Assembly (NCBI GenBank): GCA_002315945.1
Contig: DCIJ01000006.1
Span: forward strand, 1-31,518
Reading direction: 5' to 3'
DNA: 31,518 bases
Origin: Lachnospiraceae bacterium UBA1729
Lineage (GTDB): Bacteria > Bacillota > Clostridia > Lachnospirales > Lachnospiraceae
In this document: positions 1-7,836 of the stretch, one piece after another
How positions within the stretch are numbered: position 1 is the stretch's first letter
Layout: every line of letters begins with the position of its first letter
The notes under the pieces: generated by a model
Databases searched by the model: none
Seen by the model: the letters and a program-made list of their open reading frames with translations, nothing else
What the model was told of the DNA's origin: nothing
Position numbers and translations under genes: made by a program

Positions 1-55
1 CTGGGGATACCTGTTGGCAGGATAAAAATATTTGCAATCATTGATTCTTAATTTG

Positions 56-84
56 TTGACAAACTTGTATAAAATTTCTACTAT
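56..84 (+). promoter_or_regulatory. Sigma-A type promoter for the PilZ/histidine kinase operon
   Basis: A perfect -35 box TTGACA (56-61) is followed after exactly 17 bases by TACTAT (79-84), a 4/6 match to the -10 consensus. Transcription would start near 91, about 45 bases before the PilZ start codon. Confidence 0.6.
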
Positions 85-135
85 GTGAATAACATTATTA
101 TTAGGGAAAGGTTCTTTTGAAGGAAAGGAGCGCTT

Positions 136-741
136 ATGAAATTAGCGGATTTGAATACAGGTACACCAATTATTATGAGTGTATTTGACAAGGATGAATG
201 TGTAGCTGAAATCTGGGGAAAAATCAGAAAGAATAGTGAAAAGGAAACCAGTATTGATATTTTTTGCTACAAGGGACAGAATGTCAATTTTAATGCGCCT
301 CAGTATCACATTTCTGCAAAGGTTTATCAGGATGGTGAGCATGAGATAAGCTGGGAAAACAGAAAGGTTGGAAAAGGAGACGCAGACACTGTTTTAGTTG
401 AGCAGAGAGATAATTTTCGAATCTATATTGGAGATGCCTGTGAGTGCGTCACTGATGGAGAAGAGACCGCAGTACTGTTGGTTGACCTTAGTGAAGGCGG
501 TTTCAGAGTTATGAGCCGTACTGAGTTTAAGCCTGGAAGTCCAATCTCTATTATGCTTGAGACCGATGATGGCGAGCTTAAGATGAAGGGGCAGATTGTC
601 TGGGGCAAGAAGGTTGCACCTGAGAGATTTATCTATGGCTGCAAGATGAGTGAAGAACAGGAGCTGACCAAGATTAAGGCTTTCTTAGAACTTAAGCAGA
701 AGAATCTTAAGGAAGAATTTGAATCATCCTTGGCTAAGTAA
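136..741 (+). CDS. PilZ domain protein (c-di-GMP receptor), YcgR-like
   Basis: 201-residue soluble protein. The C-terminal half carries both signature elements of a c-di-GMP-binding PilZ domain: the RxxxR motif at R91-D-N-F-R95 and the D/NxSxxG motif at D117-L-S119-E-G-G122. PilZ proteins bind cyclic di-GMP and pass the signal to partners such as flagellar motor, exopolysaccharide or regulatory proteins. The N-terminal 85 residues resemble the N-domain of the second PilZ protein in this window (25241-25930), so the two look like paralogues with a YcgR-like two-domain layout. The ATG follows a good AAGGAAAGGAG Shine-Dalgarno. The 3' end overlaps the downstream histidine kinase reading frame, so the two are probably translationally coupled. 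No signal peptide or membrane segment. The family call is firm; the partner is unknown. Confidence 0.85.
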   Translation: MKLADLNTGTPIIMSVFDKDECVAEIWGKIRKNSEKETSIDIFCYKGQNVNFNAPQYHISAKVYQDGEHEISWENRKVGKGDADTVLVEQRDNFRIYIGDACECVTDGEETAVLLVDLSEGGFRVMSRTEFKPGSPISIMLETDDGELKMKGQIVWGKKVAPERFIYGCKMSEEQELTKIKAFLELKQKNLKEEFESSLAK

Positions 742-2932
742 AGTATTTTTGGATGAGTTTATGATAACGGCATATATTACAATAAGTATAATATTTTGCA
801 TACTCCTTTTGGTTTGTGCTCTAAAGATTGATGGAAAAGGGGCTGTAGCTAGAATGTTACAGCCTCTGCTTAGTATGGGCATCTTTTCCATCATTTTGAA
901 TGTGATCTATATTCTGGCCAATGATGCCCACTTTGCTGATATCGTACTGGGGATTTTCAACCTGAGTATAGATTTACTGTTGATGCAGCTTCTCAGATTT
1001 GCACTGTATTATACAGACAGCAAGGTTAATTTCAAAGCTATTCATTGTGGACTCCTGGTACTGGTTGGTACAGACGGAATAGGTCTGATTACCAATTTTT
1101 GGCACCATATGGCATACAGGCATATTCCAGTAGAGGTGGAACCGGGTCGCATCCTGTATGTTAGGGATGAAGTTGGAATTCTGTTTGGCTACCATGTGAT
1201 TGTATGCTATATCATTGTGCTGCTGACAATCATTGCTTATGGAATAGGTATTTCCAAATCTTCATCTGCATATCGTGGCAGATATTTAGGAATTCTTTGT
1301 TCCTATTCGGTTACCATTCTTGGAGACTGTCTGAGCTGTGCCACCAAAAGCTACATTAAGTTTGGTGTACTGGCATTTTCCATTCAGGCAATTGCAATCT
1401 ATCTGATTGTTCTGATTTTTGCCAAAGATGCAGAACAGCGTATTATGCGTACCGAGGTGCTTAGGCGTATTCAGAATGGTATCATCTGTTTTGATGAAAA
1501 AGGAAGGGTAGTCTTCGCAAATAAAATATTTTGGGAACAGCTGGAGACAGAGCCCCAGATTGACAAGGCTGAGGGACAGATAAAAGAGTATTTTGATGCC
1601 GGAAGTCATCTGAAAACCGAATCTGACAAGTGGAATCTGGAACTGGATGTTAAGGGTGAAAATAAATATTTTGAAGTAGAAAGCCAGAACTTTTTTGATA
1701 GAAAGAATAGATTTAAGGGCTGCTATTTTGGTATGACAGACAGAACTGAAAGGCATACCTTCTATACCAATCAGTTAAAAAATGCTATGGATGATTCCAG
1801 AAATAAGGCTGAAATACTGTCCAGAACCAGTCATGCCATCAGGACTCCTGCCAATACCATATACGGAATGAATGAGATGATTCTCAGGGAATGTAAGGAT
1901 CCGGAAATATTAAAATACGCAGAGCATATTAAGAATTCATCGGATGTGCTGATTGATCTGTTAGATGACATTGTGGATTTTTCAAATATAGAAGCTGAAA
2001 AGCTGGAGTTAGAAACCCAGAATTATCATCCTGATGAGATGGTACGTAATGTGTATAATGCGACAAAGGAAAGGGCTGAATTAAAAGGTCTGGAATATAC
2101 TGTCTCGCTGGATGAAAAAATACCAAGCGTTCTGCATGGAGACCGGGTGCGTATAGAGCAAATTCTGGTTAATCTGATTTCAAATGCCATTAACTATACA
2201 GAAAGCGGTTTTGTTAAGGTTAATATTGCCTGGGACAGAAATGGAATACGAGCCAATGTAAAGGATTCGGGAATTGGCATTAAGGAAGAAAGTATGTCCA
2301 AGCTTTTTAATGCATATGCCAAGGTTGAGGATTCCTCCATTGATGCTATCAAGGGCACTGGACTGGGATTAAGCATAACAGCCAAGCTGGTGGACATGAT
2401 GTCTGGTACAATCGGAGCTAATTCCATATATGGAGTGGGAAGTAATTTTGAGGTATTTATACCCCAGACGGTTAAGAATCCCAAGAGAGTTGGAAGGTTT
2501 TTCCTGGATCCGGACAGTAGGAATAATGCTGTCGCTGATTCAGTATTTGTCTGTGAGGGAGCCAGAGTTTTAGTGGTTGATGACAATACTCTCAACAGAA
2601 GAGTGTTCTGTAATTTCCTTAAAAATTCCAGAATGAGGATTGACGAAGCCAGTGGTGGACAGGCAGCACTGGACTTATTAAAGACTGAGAAGTACGATAT
2701 CATATTTATTGACTATATGATGCCTGATATGGATGGAATGGAAACCTTCCAGAAAATGAAGGAAATGAAAAATTGCCCCAATGTAGACGTTCCCACAATT
2801 ATGCTGACAGCAAATGTGCTGGCAGGTGTCAGGGATGAATATATCAGGGTTGGGTTTACGGACTTCTTAAGCAAGCCAATAAATCCAAATAAGCTGGAGG
2901 ATATGCTAAGAACATACATTAGAAAAAACTGA
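719..2932 (+). CDS. Membrane hybrid histidine kinase with PAS and receiver domains
   Basis: About 737 residues. An N-terminal region of roughly seven hydrophobic segments (15-235) leads to a PAS-like domain (about 245-340), a HisKA domain with phospho-acceptor His372, an HATPase domain (N-box near 480-490, G1 DSGIGI, G2 GTGLGLS) and a C-terminal receiver (about 615-735) with acidic pocket VVDDN, phospho-acceptor Asp665 and Lys719. The expected role is autophosphorylation and transfer to its own receiver, with output to an unknown partner. The residue after the histidine is Ala (HAIRTP) where the family normally has Glu or Asp, which may weaken kinase or phosphatase chemistry. The start is uncertain: TTG 719 has AAGGAAG (709-715) just upstream and overlaps the PilZ gene by 23 bases, whereas ATG 761 (residue 15) has only a weak site. 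The ligand cannot be read from sequence. Confidence 0.85.
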   Translation: MNHPWLSKVFLDEFMITAYITISIIFCILLLVCALKIDGKGAVARMLQPLLSMGIFSIILNVIYILANDAHFADIVLGIFNLSIDLLLMQLLRFALYYTDSKVNFKAIHCGLLVLVGTDGIGLITNFWHHMAYRHIPVEVEPGRILYVRDEVGILFGYHVIVCYIIVLLTIIAYGIGISKSSSAYRGRYLGILCSYSVTILGDCLSCATKSYIKFGVLAFSIQAIAIYLIVLIFAKDAEQRIMRTEVLRRIQNGIICFDEKGRVVFANKIFWEQLETEPQIDKAEGQIKEYFDAGSHLKTESDKWNLELDVKGENKYFEVESQNFFDRKNRFKGCYFGMTDRTERHTFYTNQLKNAMDDSRNKAEILSRTSHAIRTPANTIYGMNEMILRECKDPEILKYAEHIKNSSDVLIDLLDDIVDFSNIEAEKLELETQNYHPDEMVRNVYNATKERAELKGLEYTVSLDEKIPSVLHGDRVRIEQILVNLISNAINYTESGFVKVNIAWDRNGIRANVKDSGIGIKEESMSKLFNAYAKVEDSSIDAIKGTGLGLSITAKLVDMMSGTIGANSIYGVGSNFEVFIPQTVKNPKRVGRFFLDPDSRNNAVADSVFVCEGARVLVVDDNTLNRRVFCNFLKNSRMRIDEASGGQAALDLLKTEKYDIIFIDYMMPDMDGMETFQKMKEMKNCPNVDVPTIMLTANVLAGVRDEYIRVGFTDFLSKPINPNKLEDMLRTYIRKN

Positions 2933-2963
2933 TTGGGAAAGTCTGGTTAAGAAAGCTTAATTG

Positions 2964-2970
2964 AAAAAGG
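2964..2970 (+). promoter_or_regulatory. Ribosome binding site fixing the LspA-like start
   Basis: AAAAAGG ends 5 bases before ATG 2976, favouring that start over the in-frame TTG at 2961. Confidence 0.5.
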
Positions 2971-2975
2971 CTGAT

Positions 2976-3413
2976 ATGAAAAAAATAGGATTTTTTGGGA
3001 TAGTACTTGGAATATTTGCAGGTGAGCATTATATCAAGGAAAAAATTGAAAAGGGTGTTAAATTAAAGAGACTTCCGGGTATTTTGGTTACAAGATACCA
3101 TAATTATGGTGCCTTCAGAAATCTTGGACATAAACGCCCTCTGTTAATTAAGCTGGTCTCAGTGTTGTTGACAGTTATCCTAAGTATAGTTTACATAATG
3201 ACTCTGGGAAGGGCGGGAAAGAATCTGCTGAAGATTGGACTGTCCCTGCTGTTAGGAGGCGCCTTTTCAAACACCTATGACCGCCTGAAGCGGGGGTATG
3301 TGGTTGATTATATCCGTTTCAGGGTTAAATGGCGTTTCCTTAGGGATATGATATTTAATATTTCAGACTTTTTTATTATTATTGGAGCACTTCTAAGTGG
3401 AATAAGTGCTTAA
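2976..3413 (+). CDS. Divergent signal peptidase II-like (LspA family) membrane protein
   Basis: About 145 residues with four hydrophobic segments. Motifs match the prolipoprotein signal peptidase family: NYGAF near residue 43, GGAFSNTYDR with the first catalytic Asp (D102), a VVDYI block, and FNISDFF with the second catalytic Asp (D131). LspA cleaves lipoprotein signal peptides in the membrane. The N-terminal part lacks the usual Asp-Gln-x-x-Lys stretch, and the protein sits behind a sensor kinase rather than with the rluD/lgt type neighbours common for the housekeeping enzyme, so it may be a paralogue with a restricted substrate. ATG 2976 is chosen over TTG 2961 because AAAAAGG (2964-2970) lies 5 bases before it. 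It is probably the last gene of the PilZ/kinase operon; a terminator follows at 3483-3529. The family is fairly sure; activity is inferred. Confidence 0.75.
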   Translation: MKKIGFFGIVLGIFAGEHYIKEKIEKGVKLKRLPGILVTRYHNYGAFRNLGHKRPLLIKLVSVLLTVILSIVYIMTLGRAGKNLLKIGLSLLLGGAFSNTYDRLKRGYVVDYIRFRVKWRFLRDMIFNISDFFIIIGALLSGISA

Positions 3414-3451
3414 GTGATGACAGATTAGTGTAAATATTTCACAAAAAACAT

Positions 3452-3480
3452 TTGTCTTTTCATGCACATTTTGTTAAAAT
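3452..3480 (+). promoter_or_regulatory. Possible extended -10 promoter ahead of the EF-G-like gene
   Basis: TTGTCT (3452-3457), a 17-base spacer and TAAAAT (3475-3480), the latter preceded by TGT as an extended -10. The predicted start, near 3487, falls inside the left arm of the terminator hairpin, so a transcript from here would begin within that hairpin and might escape or be affected by it. Confidence 0.4.
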
Positions 3481-3482
3481 TG

Positions 3483-3529
3483 ACATTAGCCGATGGAGTA
3501 GGGGTACTTCCTAGGCTAATGTTTTTTTT
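3483..3529 (+). terminator. Rho-independent terminator after the LspA-like gene
   Basis: ACATTAGCC (3483-3491) pairs with GGCTAATGT (3514-3522), followed by eight T (3522-3529). The loop contains a second small stem, GGA-GTA (3495-3500) with TAC-TCC (3505-3511, one bulged T), closed by GGGG, giving a two-tier hairpin. Confidence 0.8.
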
Positions 3530-3553
3530 GCCTTTTTCTTTAGAGAAGGGGCC

Positions 3554-3575
3554 TTTATTCTGAATTCAGAATAAA
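3554..3575. promoter_or_regulatory. 22-bp perfect palindrome upstream of the EF-G-like gene
   Basis: A perfect 22-bp dyad centred on the GAATTC at 3562-3567; its core is TTATTCTGAATTCAGAATAA (3555-3574). It lies between the terminator and the gene start with no T-run after it, so it looks more like a protein-binding operator than a terminator. The cognate regulator is unknown. Confidence 0.5.
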
Positions 3576-3584
3576 AATAATATA

Positions 3585-3607
3585 GCCTCAGGCCACCGGC
3601 CTGGGGC
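3585..3607 (+). promoter_or_regulatory. GC-rich leader hairpin before the EF-G-like ribosome binding site
   Basis: GCCTCAGGCC (3585-3594) and GGCCTGGGGC (3598-3607) form a 10-bp RNA stem with one G-U pair and a three-base loop. It ends 8 bases before the GGAGG (3616-3620) of the next gene and has no T-run, so a role in translation or RNA stability is more likely than termination. Confidence 0.45.
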
Positions 3608-3630
3608 AAAGATACGGAGGAATAGCAAAA

Positions 3631-5721
3631 ATGAATGTTTACACAACTGACAAAATCAGAAATATCGTGCTCTTAGGTCATGGCGGTGCTGGTAAGACTA
3701 GTCTTGCTGAAGCATGTGCATACCTGGCAGGTCTTACCTCCAGAATGGGCAAGGTTTCTGATGGCAACACCATAAGCGATTATGGTAAGGAAGAACAGAA
3801 GCGACAGTTTTCAATTAGTACTTCACTTATCCCATTAGAGTGGGAAGGTGTTAAGATTAATATTCTTGATACTCCTGGTTATTTTGATTTTGTAGGCGAG
3901 GTTGAGGAAGCCGTTAGTGCAGCTGATGCAGCTATTATTGTAGTTTCTGGAAAGTCCGGAGTAGAAGTAGGTACAGAGAAAGCTTGGGAAATCTGTGAAA
4001 AATATAAGCTGCCACGTATGGTATTTGTTACAGATATGGACGTGGATAATGCTTCCTATCGTCAGGTTGTGGAAGACATGACTGAGAAGTATGGTAAGAG
4101 AATGGCTCCCTTCCATCTTCCTATCAGAGAGAATGAAAAGTTTGTTGGATATATCAATGTTATTGCAGAGACAGCCAACAGATGGCAGGGCAAGGAAGTT
4201 GTTGCCTGCGAAATCCCTGATTATAACAAGGCTAACCTGCAGATATGCCGTGATACTCTTATGGAAGCAGTTGCTGAAACCAGTGAAGAGTTTATGGACA
4301 GATATTTCTCAGGAGATACCTTCTCAGAGGCAGAGATCAGAGCTGCAATTAGAACCAACGTATTAGACGGATCAATTGTTCCCATGTCGATGGGCTCCAA
4401 TGTGCTGTGCCAGGGTGTATATACTCTGTTGGATGATATTGTAAAATATTTCCCAAGCCCTGAAAATCGTGAGATGGCTGGTGTTAACCTTAAGACCAAT
4501 GAGATTTTCCAGGCTGATTATGATTTTGCAAAAGCAAAGTCAGCTTATATCTTTAAGACAATCGTGGATCCCTTCATTGGAAAATATTCAATGATTAAGG
4601 TTTGCTCAGGTGTTCTTAAATCAGATGATATGATGTATAACCAGGAAAAGGATGTCGAGGAGAAGATTGGTAAGATCTATGTTCTCCAGGGTAATAAGCC
4701 TATTGAGGTACCAGAGCTTCATGCAGGAGATATTGGTGCATTAGCTAAGATTACTGCAGCAAGAACCGGTAATACTCTTTCAACCAAGGCTACACCTATC
4801 CGCTTTGGTAAGGCTGAGATATCTACTCCTTATACATACAAGAGATATTTCGTTCCTAACAAGGCTGATGTTGATAAGGCAAGCTCAACTCTTCAGAAGA
4901 TGACCCATGAGGATCAGACACTTAAGATTGTTAATGATTCTGAAAACCGTCAGATGCTAATCTATGGTATGGGTGATCAGCATCTGGATATTGTTGTAAG
5001 CCGTCTTATGAATGAATATAAGGTTGCTATTGAACTTCAGACTCCTAAGATTGCATTTAGAGAGACTATTAAGAAGACTAGTGATGTTGAGTACAAGTAT
5101 AAGAAGCAGTCTGGTGGACATGGTCAGTATGGTCATGTAAAGATGCGTTTCTCACCTCTGGGTGATGTAGAAAAAGCATATGAATTCACTCAGGAAGTAG
5201 TTGGTGGATCAGTTCCTAAGAACTTCTTCCCTGCAGTAGAAAAGGGCTTACAGGAATCTGTAGTAAGAGGTCCTCTGGCAGCATATCCTGTAGTTGGAAT
5301 TAAGGCTGTATTATATGATGGAAGTTATCATCCTGTAGATTCATCTGAAATGGCATTCAAGACTGCAACAGTTCAGGCCTTCAAGAAGGGCGTTATGGAA
5401 GCAGGTCCTATTCTTATGGAGCCTATTGCTTCTCTCAAGGTTACAGTACCTGACAAGTATACAGGTGATGTAATGGGTGATTTGAACAAGAGACGTGGAC
5501 GTGTGCTTGGAATGAATCCTGTGGCTGGTGGCAAGCAGGTGATTGAAGCTGATATTCCTATGATGGGTCTGTTTGGTTACTGCACAGATCTTCGTTCCAT
5601 GACTGGTGGACGCGGAGACTATGCTTATGAGTTTGCACGCTATGAGCAGGCACCTTCAGATATCCAGGAGAAGGAAGTTGCTGCAAGAGCTGCCAAGGTT
5701 GCAGAAAATTCTGCTGAATAA
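3631..5721 (+). CDS. EF-G-like translational GTPase (FusA2 type)
   Basis: 696 residues, full length for the elongation factor G superfamily. G1 is GHGGAGKT (16-23), switch II is DTPGY (80-84), and the domain IV-type motif HGQYGHV starts at H497. The pattern DYGKEEQKRQ...SISTSL at switch I fits the EF-G-like FusA2/TetM-like side branch rather than housekeeping EF-G. Two canonical features are changed: the catalytic His of DTPGH is Tyr84, and the guanine-specificity motif NKxD is TDMD (134-137). Either an altered GTPase cycle or a regulatory ribosome role is possible; these proteins have no firm general function. Translation starts at ATG 3631 behind GGAGG. The gene is monocistronic, with a terminator on each side, and its leader holds a palindrome and a hairpin. 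The family is sure, the function is not. Confidence 0.85.
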   Translation: MNVYTTDKIRNIVLLGHGGAGKTSLAEACAYLAGLTSRMGKVSDGNTISDYGKEEQKRQFSISTSLIPLEWEGVKINILDTPGYFDFVGEVEEAVSAADAAIIVVSGKSGVEVGTEKAWEICEKYKLPRMVFVTDMDVDNASYRQVVEDMTEKYGKRMAPFHLPIRENEKFVGYINVIAETANRWQGKEVVACEIPDYNKANLQICRDTLMEAVAETSEEFMDRYFSGDTFSEAEIRAAIRTNVLDGSIVPMSMGSNVLCQGVYTLLDDIVKYFPSPENREMAGVNLKTNEIFQADYDFAKAKSAYIFKTIVDPFIGKYSMIKVCSGVLKSDDMMYNQEKDVEEKIGKIYVLQGNKPIEVPELHAGDIGALAKITAARTGNTLSTKATPIRFGKAEISTPYTYKRYFVPNKADVDKASSTLQKMTHEDQTLKIVNDSENRQMLIYGMGDQHLDIVVSRLMNEYKVAIELQTPKIAFRETIKKTSDVEYKYKKQSGGHGQYGHVKMRFSPLGDVEKAYEFTQEVVGGSVPKNFFPAVEKGLQESVVRGPLAAYPVVGIKAVLYDGSYHPVDSSEMAFKTATVQAFKKGVMEAGPILMEPIASLKVTVPDKYTGDVMGDLNKRRGRVLGMNPVAGGKQVIEADIPMMGLFGYCTDLRSMTGGRGDYAYEFARYEQAPSDIQEKEVAARAAKVAENSAE

Positions 5722-5753
5722 TATTACATAATAAAGTATTACTTTAATTTAGG

Positions 5754-5776
5754 GAGGGCCTTTGGGCCCTCTTTTT
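5754..5776 (+). terminator. Rho-independent terminator after the EF-G-like gene
   Basis: GAGGGCC (5754-5760) pairs with GGCCCTC (5765-5771) across a four-base loop and is followed by TTTTT (5772-5776). Confidence 0.85.
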
Positions 5777-5919
5777 GTTGCACAAGACCGGTAAGCAGCA
5801 TAATCCTTGTATGAAATTTTTTTTGCCGATTTGCTCCATTTTGGGGTTATGTATAATTGGCAAAATGAATAAAAAATGAAAGAATATGTAAAACTATTTA
5901 GTGAAAGCACACAAAAATA

Positions 5920-5948
5920 TTTACAAAAAAATACACATGAGATAAAAT
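5920..5948 (+). promoter_or_regulatory. Sigma-A type promoter for the first chemoreceptor
   Basis: TTTACA (5920-5925), a 17-base spacer and TAAAAT (5943-5948). Start expected near 5955. The leader then contains AACGC (5957-5961) and GCGTT (5972-5976) as a small dyad. No flagellar sigma factor promoter with correct spacing was found. Confidence 0.5.
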
Positions 5949-6001
5949 AACACTTAAACGCAGTAAACGTAGCGTTGCTATGTGAATAATTTGTTACTCG
6001 C

Positions 6002-6009
6002 GAGGTGAG
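6002..6009 (+). promoter_or_regulatory. Ribosome binding site fixing the chemoreceptor start
   Basis: GAGGTGAG ends 4 bases before ATG 6014. It contains the in-frame GTG at 6005, so that codon is the Shine-Dalgarno rather than a start. Confidence 0.6.
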
Positions 6010-6013
6010 ACCT

Positions 6014-7717
6014 ATGAAAAAGAGAAAAGCAAGTATTAAATGGACATTACTGAGAATTACTATTATTCCGATTGTGCTACTTATTGGAATCCTGACACTT
6101 GTATCTGTTGGGAAGATGAAGTCGGCAATGGAAGCTGAGGTAGTAGATGGACTGAAGGGAATGTGCACCATTTCCAGAAGTAGTATCGTATCATTAAATT
6201 CTGATCCCCTTGAAATAAGAGATAATGTTTTGTACAAGGGAGAAATTGCTATTGGAAGTAATGAAGCTATATTAGATGATTTTGTAGAAGGGACAGATTA
6301 TGACCTGACCATTTTCTATGGAGATACCAGATATATTACTACCATTATTGGTTCGGATGGTAAGAGACCATTAGGCACCAAAGCAGATGCGGCAGTTGCT
6401 GCTGATGTATTGGGCGGCAATGAGTATTTTGCCAAAAATCTTACAATTAATGGCGAGGATTATTATGCATACTATATTCCATATATTCAGGATGGAAAGC
6501 CGGTAGGTATGGTTTTTGCAGGTACTCCCTCTAAAGGTGTTACAAGAGCTGTGAGACAGAGTACAATGCTTATTTGCCTGGTAGCTATTATTGGTATGTT
6601 AATTAGTGCTGCTTTCTCATTCTGGATTTCTACTAAACTGGCTGGAGCGATTTCAAAGACTGAGAAGGTTCTTACATCTCTGTCAGAGGGTGATCTGACC
6701 ATAGAGGTTGACCCTTCTGTAGCAACAAGAAAAGACGAGCTGGGAACTATGGGCAGATCCGTTGAGACTCTGGTTGAGGAGCTCAGAAGTATAGTTGGCA
6801 AGATACAGGAGGCATCTCGAAGCGTATTGAGTTCGGGAGATGAGCTTGAAAGCATGGCAAATATGTCAAGCCAGACTGCAGATGATATTGCATCCGCAGT
6901 GGATGATATTAGTAAGGGAGCTGTTACCCAGGCAGAGGATGTGGAGACTGCAACCAGCAAGGTAGCTGAAATGGGTCAGATAATCGAAAGTATTGTTGCC
7001 AATATTGGAAACCTTAATGAAACCAGTCTTACAATGCTGTCAGAAAGTAATGAGTCAGCACAGATTATGCAGGAGCTTGCAACAGCTACCAACAATACTG
7101 TTCAGGGAATTCAAAAGGTTTCTGTTAATGTTGAAGCTACAGATGTATCTGTTCAGGCTATTACAGAGGCTGTTAATCTGATTACTGGTATTGCCAGTCA
7201 GACTAATCTGCTCTCTCTTAATGCATCAATTGAAGCGGCAAGAGCAGGTGAGGCAGGAAAGGGCTTTGCTGTTGTAGCCTCTGAGATTCAGCATCTGTCA
7301 GATGAATCTTCAAGCTCTGCCAAGAGAATAGCAGATATCGTTAAGCAGCTGTCCATGGATTCCAGAAATTCCATGGAAGTTATGGAGGAGGTTAAGGCTC
7401 AGCTGAAGGAGACCCAGAGCAAGCTGGATGAAACCATGAGCAAATTCCAGGTGGTTAATACTGGAATTGAGTCTTCCAGAACAGGAACCAATGAGATTAA
7501 TACCCAGGCTCAGGACTGTGATGAGGCAAGAGGCAGGATGGTTGATATCGTTCAGAATCTGTCAGCTATTTCTGAAGAAAATGCTACATCAACAGAAGAG
7601 ACCACTGCTTCAATGCAGGAGTTAAATGCAACAATTAATCTGTTGGCAGAGAGTGCAAGACAGTTAAAGGAACTTGCGGTAGAGCTTGATAATAATACCA
7701 AGTTCTTCCAGCTATAA
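6014..7717 (+). CDS. Methyl-accepting chemotaxis protein (Cache sensor, HAMP, signalling domain)
   Basis: 567 residues. A first membrane helix (about 11-32) and a second (about 183-207) enclose an extracellular sensor of about 150 residues with the look of a single-Cache domain (the DYDLTIFYGDTRYITTI region). A HAMP linker follows, then a long helical signalling domain whose conserved tip, beginning IASQTNLLSLNASIEAARAG, lies at about 393-422. Such receptors bind a small ligand outside the cell and control CheA through CheW, steering flagellar rotation. No CheW/CheA-type genes are adjacent. ATG 6014 is preferred to the in-frame GTG 6005, which is part of the Shine-Dalgarno. The gene appears monocistronic and converges on the alpha-galactosidase gene across a shared terminator. 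The ligand cannot be deduced; the family assignment is firm. Confidence 0.93.
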   Translation: MKKRKASIKWTLLRITIIPIVLLIGILTLVSVGKMKSAMEAEVVDGLKGMCTISRSSIVSLNSDPLEIRDNVLYKGEIAIGSNEAILDDFVEGTDYDLTIFYGDTRYITTIIGSDGKRPLGTKADAAVAADVLGGNEYFAKNLTINGEDYYAYYIPYIQDGKPVGMVFAGTPSKGVTRAVRQSTMLICLVAIIGMLISAAFSFWISTKLAGAISKTEKVLTSLSEGDLTIEVDPSVATRKDELGTMGRSVETLVEELRSIVGKIQEASRSVLSSGDELESMANMSSQTADDIASAVDDISKGAVTQAEDVETATSKVAEMGQIIESIVANIGNLNETSLTMLSESNESAQIMQELATATNNTVQGIQKVSVNVEATDVSVQAITEAVNLITGIASQTNLLSLNASIEAARAGEAGKGFAVVASEIQHLSDESSSSAKRIADIVKQLSMDSRNSMEVMEEVKAQLKETQSKLDETMSKFQVVNTGIESSRTGTNEINTQAQDCDEARGRMVDIVQNLSAISEENATSTEETTASMQELNATINLLAESARQLKELAVELDNNTKFFQL

Positions 7718-7778
7718 TGGTTAATAAAGTTATTATTGTTATTTCAGTTTTTTCTGATAAGAGAGAGGGATGTTATAT

Positions 7779-7817
7779 AAAAAAAGAAGCAATCCGTTTA
7801 CCGGGTTGCTTCTTTTT
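7779..7817. terminator. Bidirectional terminator between chemoreceptor and alpha-galactosidase
   Basis: GAAGCAATCCG (7786-7796) pairs with CGGGTTGCTTC (7802-7812), with one G-U pair. A-rich sequence lies on the left (7779-7785) and TTTTT on the right (7813-7817), so the hairpin can end transcription from both convergent genes. Confidence 0.85.
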
Positions 7818-7836
7818 ATGGGTGGTGCGTCGCTAA

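Noticed and set aside
1..51. C-terminal end of an upstream gene (frame ending TAA 49-51)
   Set aside because: Only 16 codons are visible and no family can be recognised, so it is not reported as a gene.
5821..5832. Flagellar sigma factor -10-like sequence TTTTGCCGATTT ahead of the first chemoreceptor
   Set aside because: No matching -35 (TAAA) at the required 15-base spacing, and a better sigma-A promoter lies closer to the gene.
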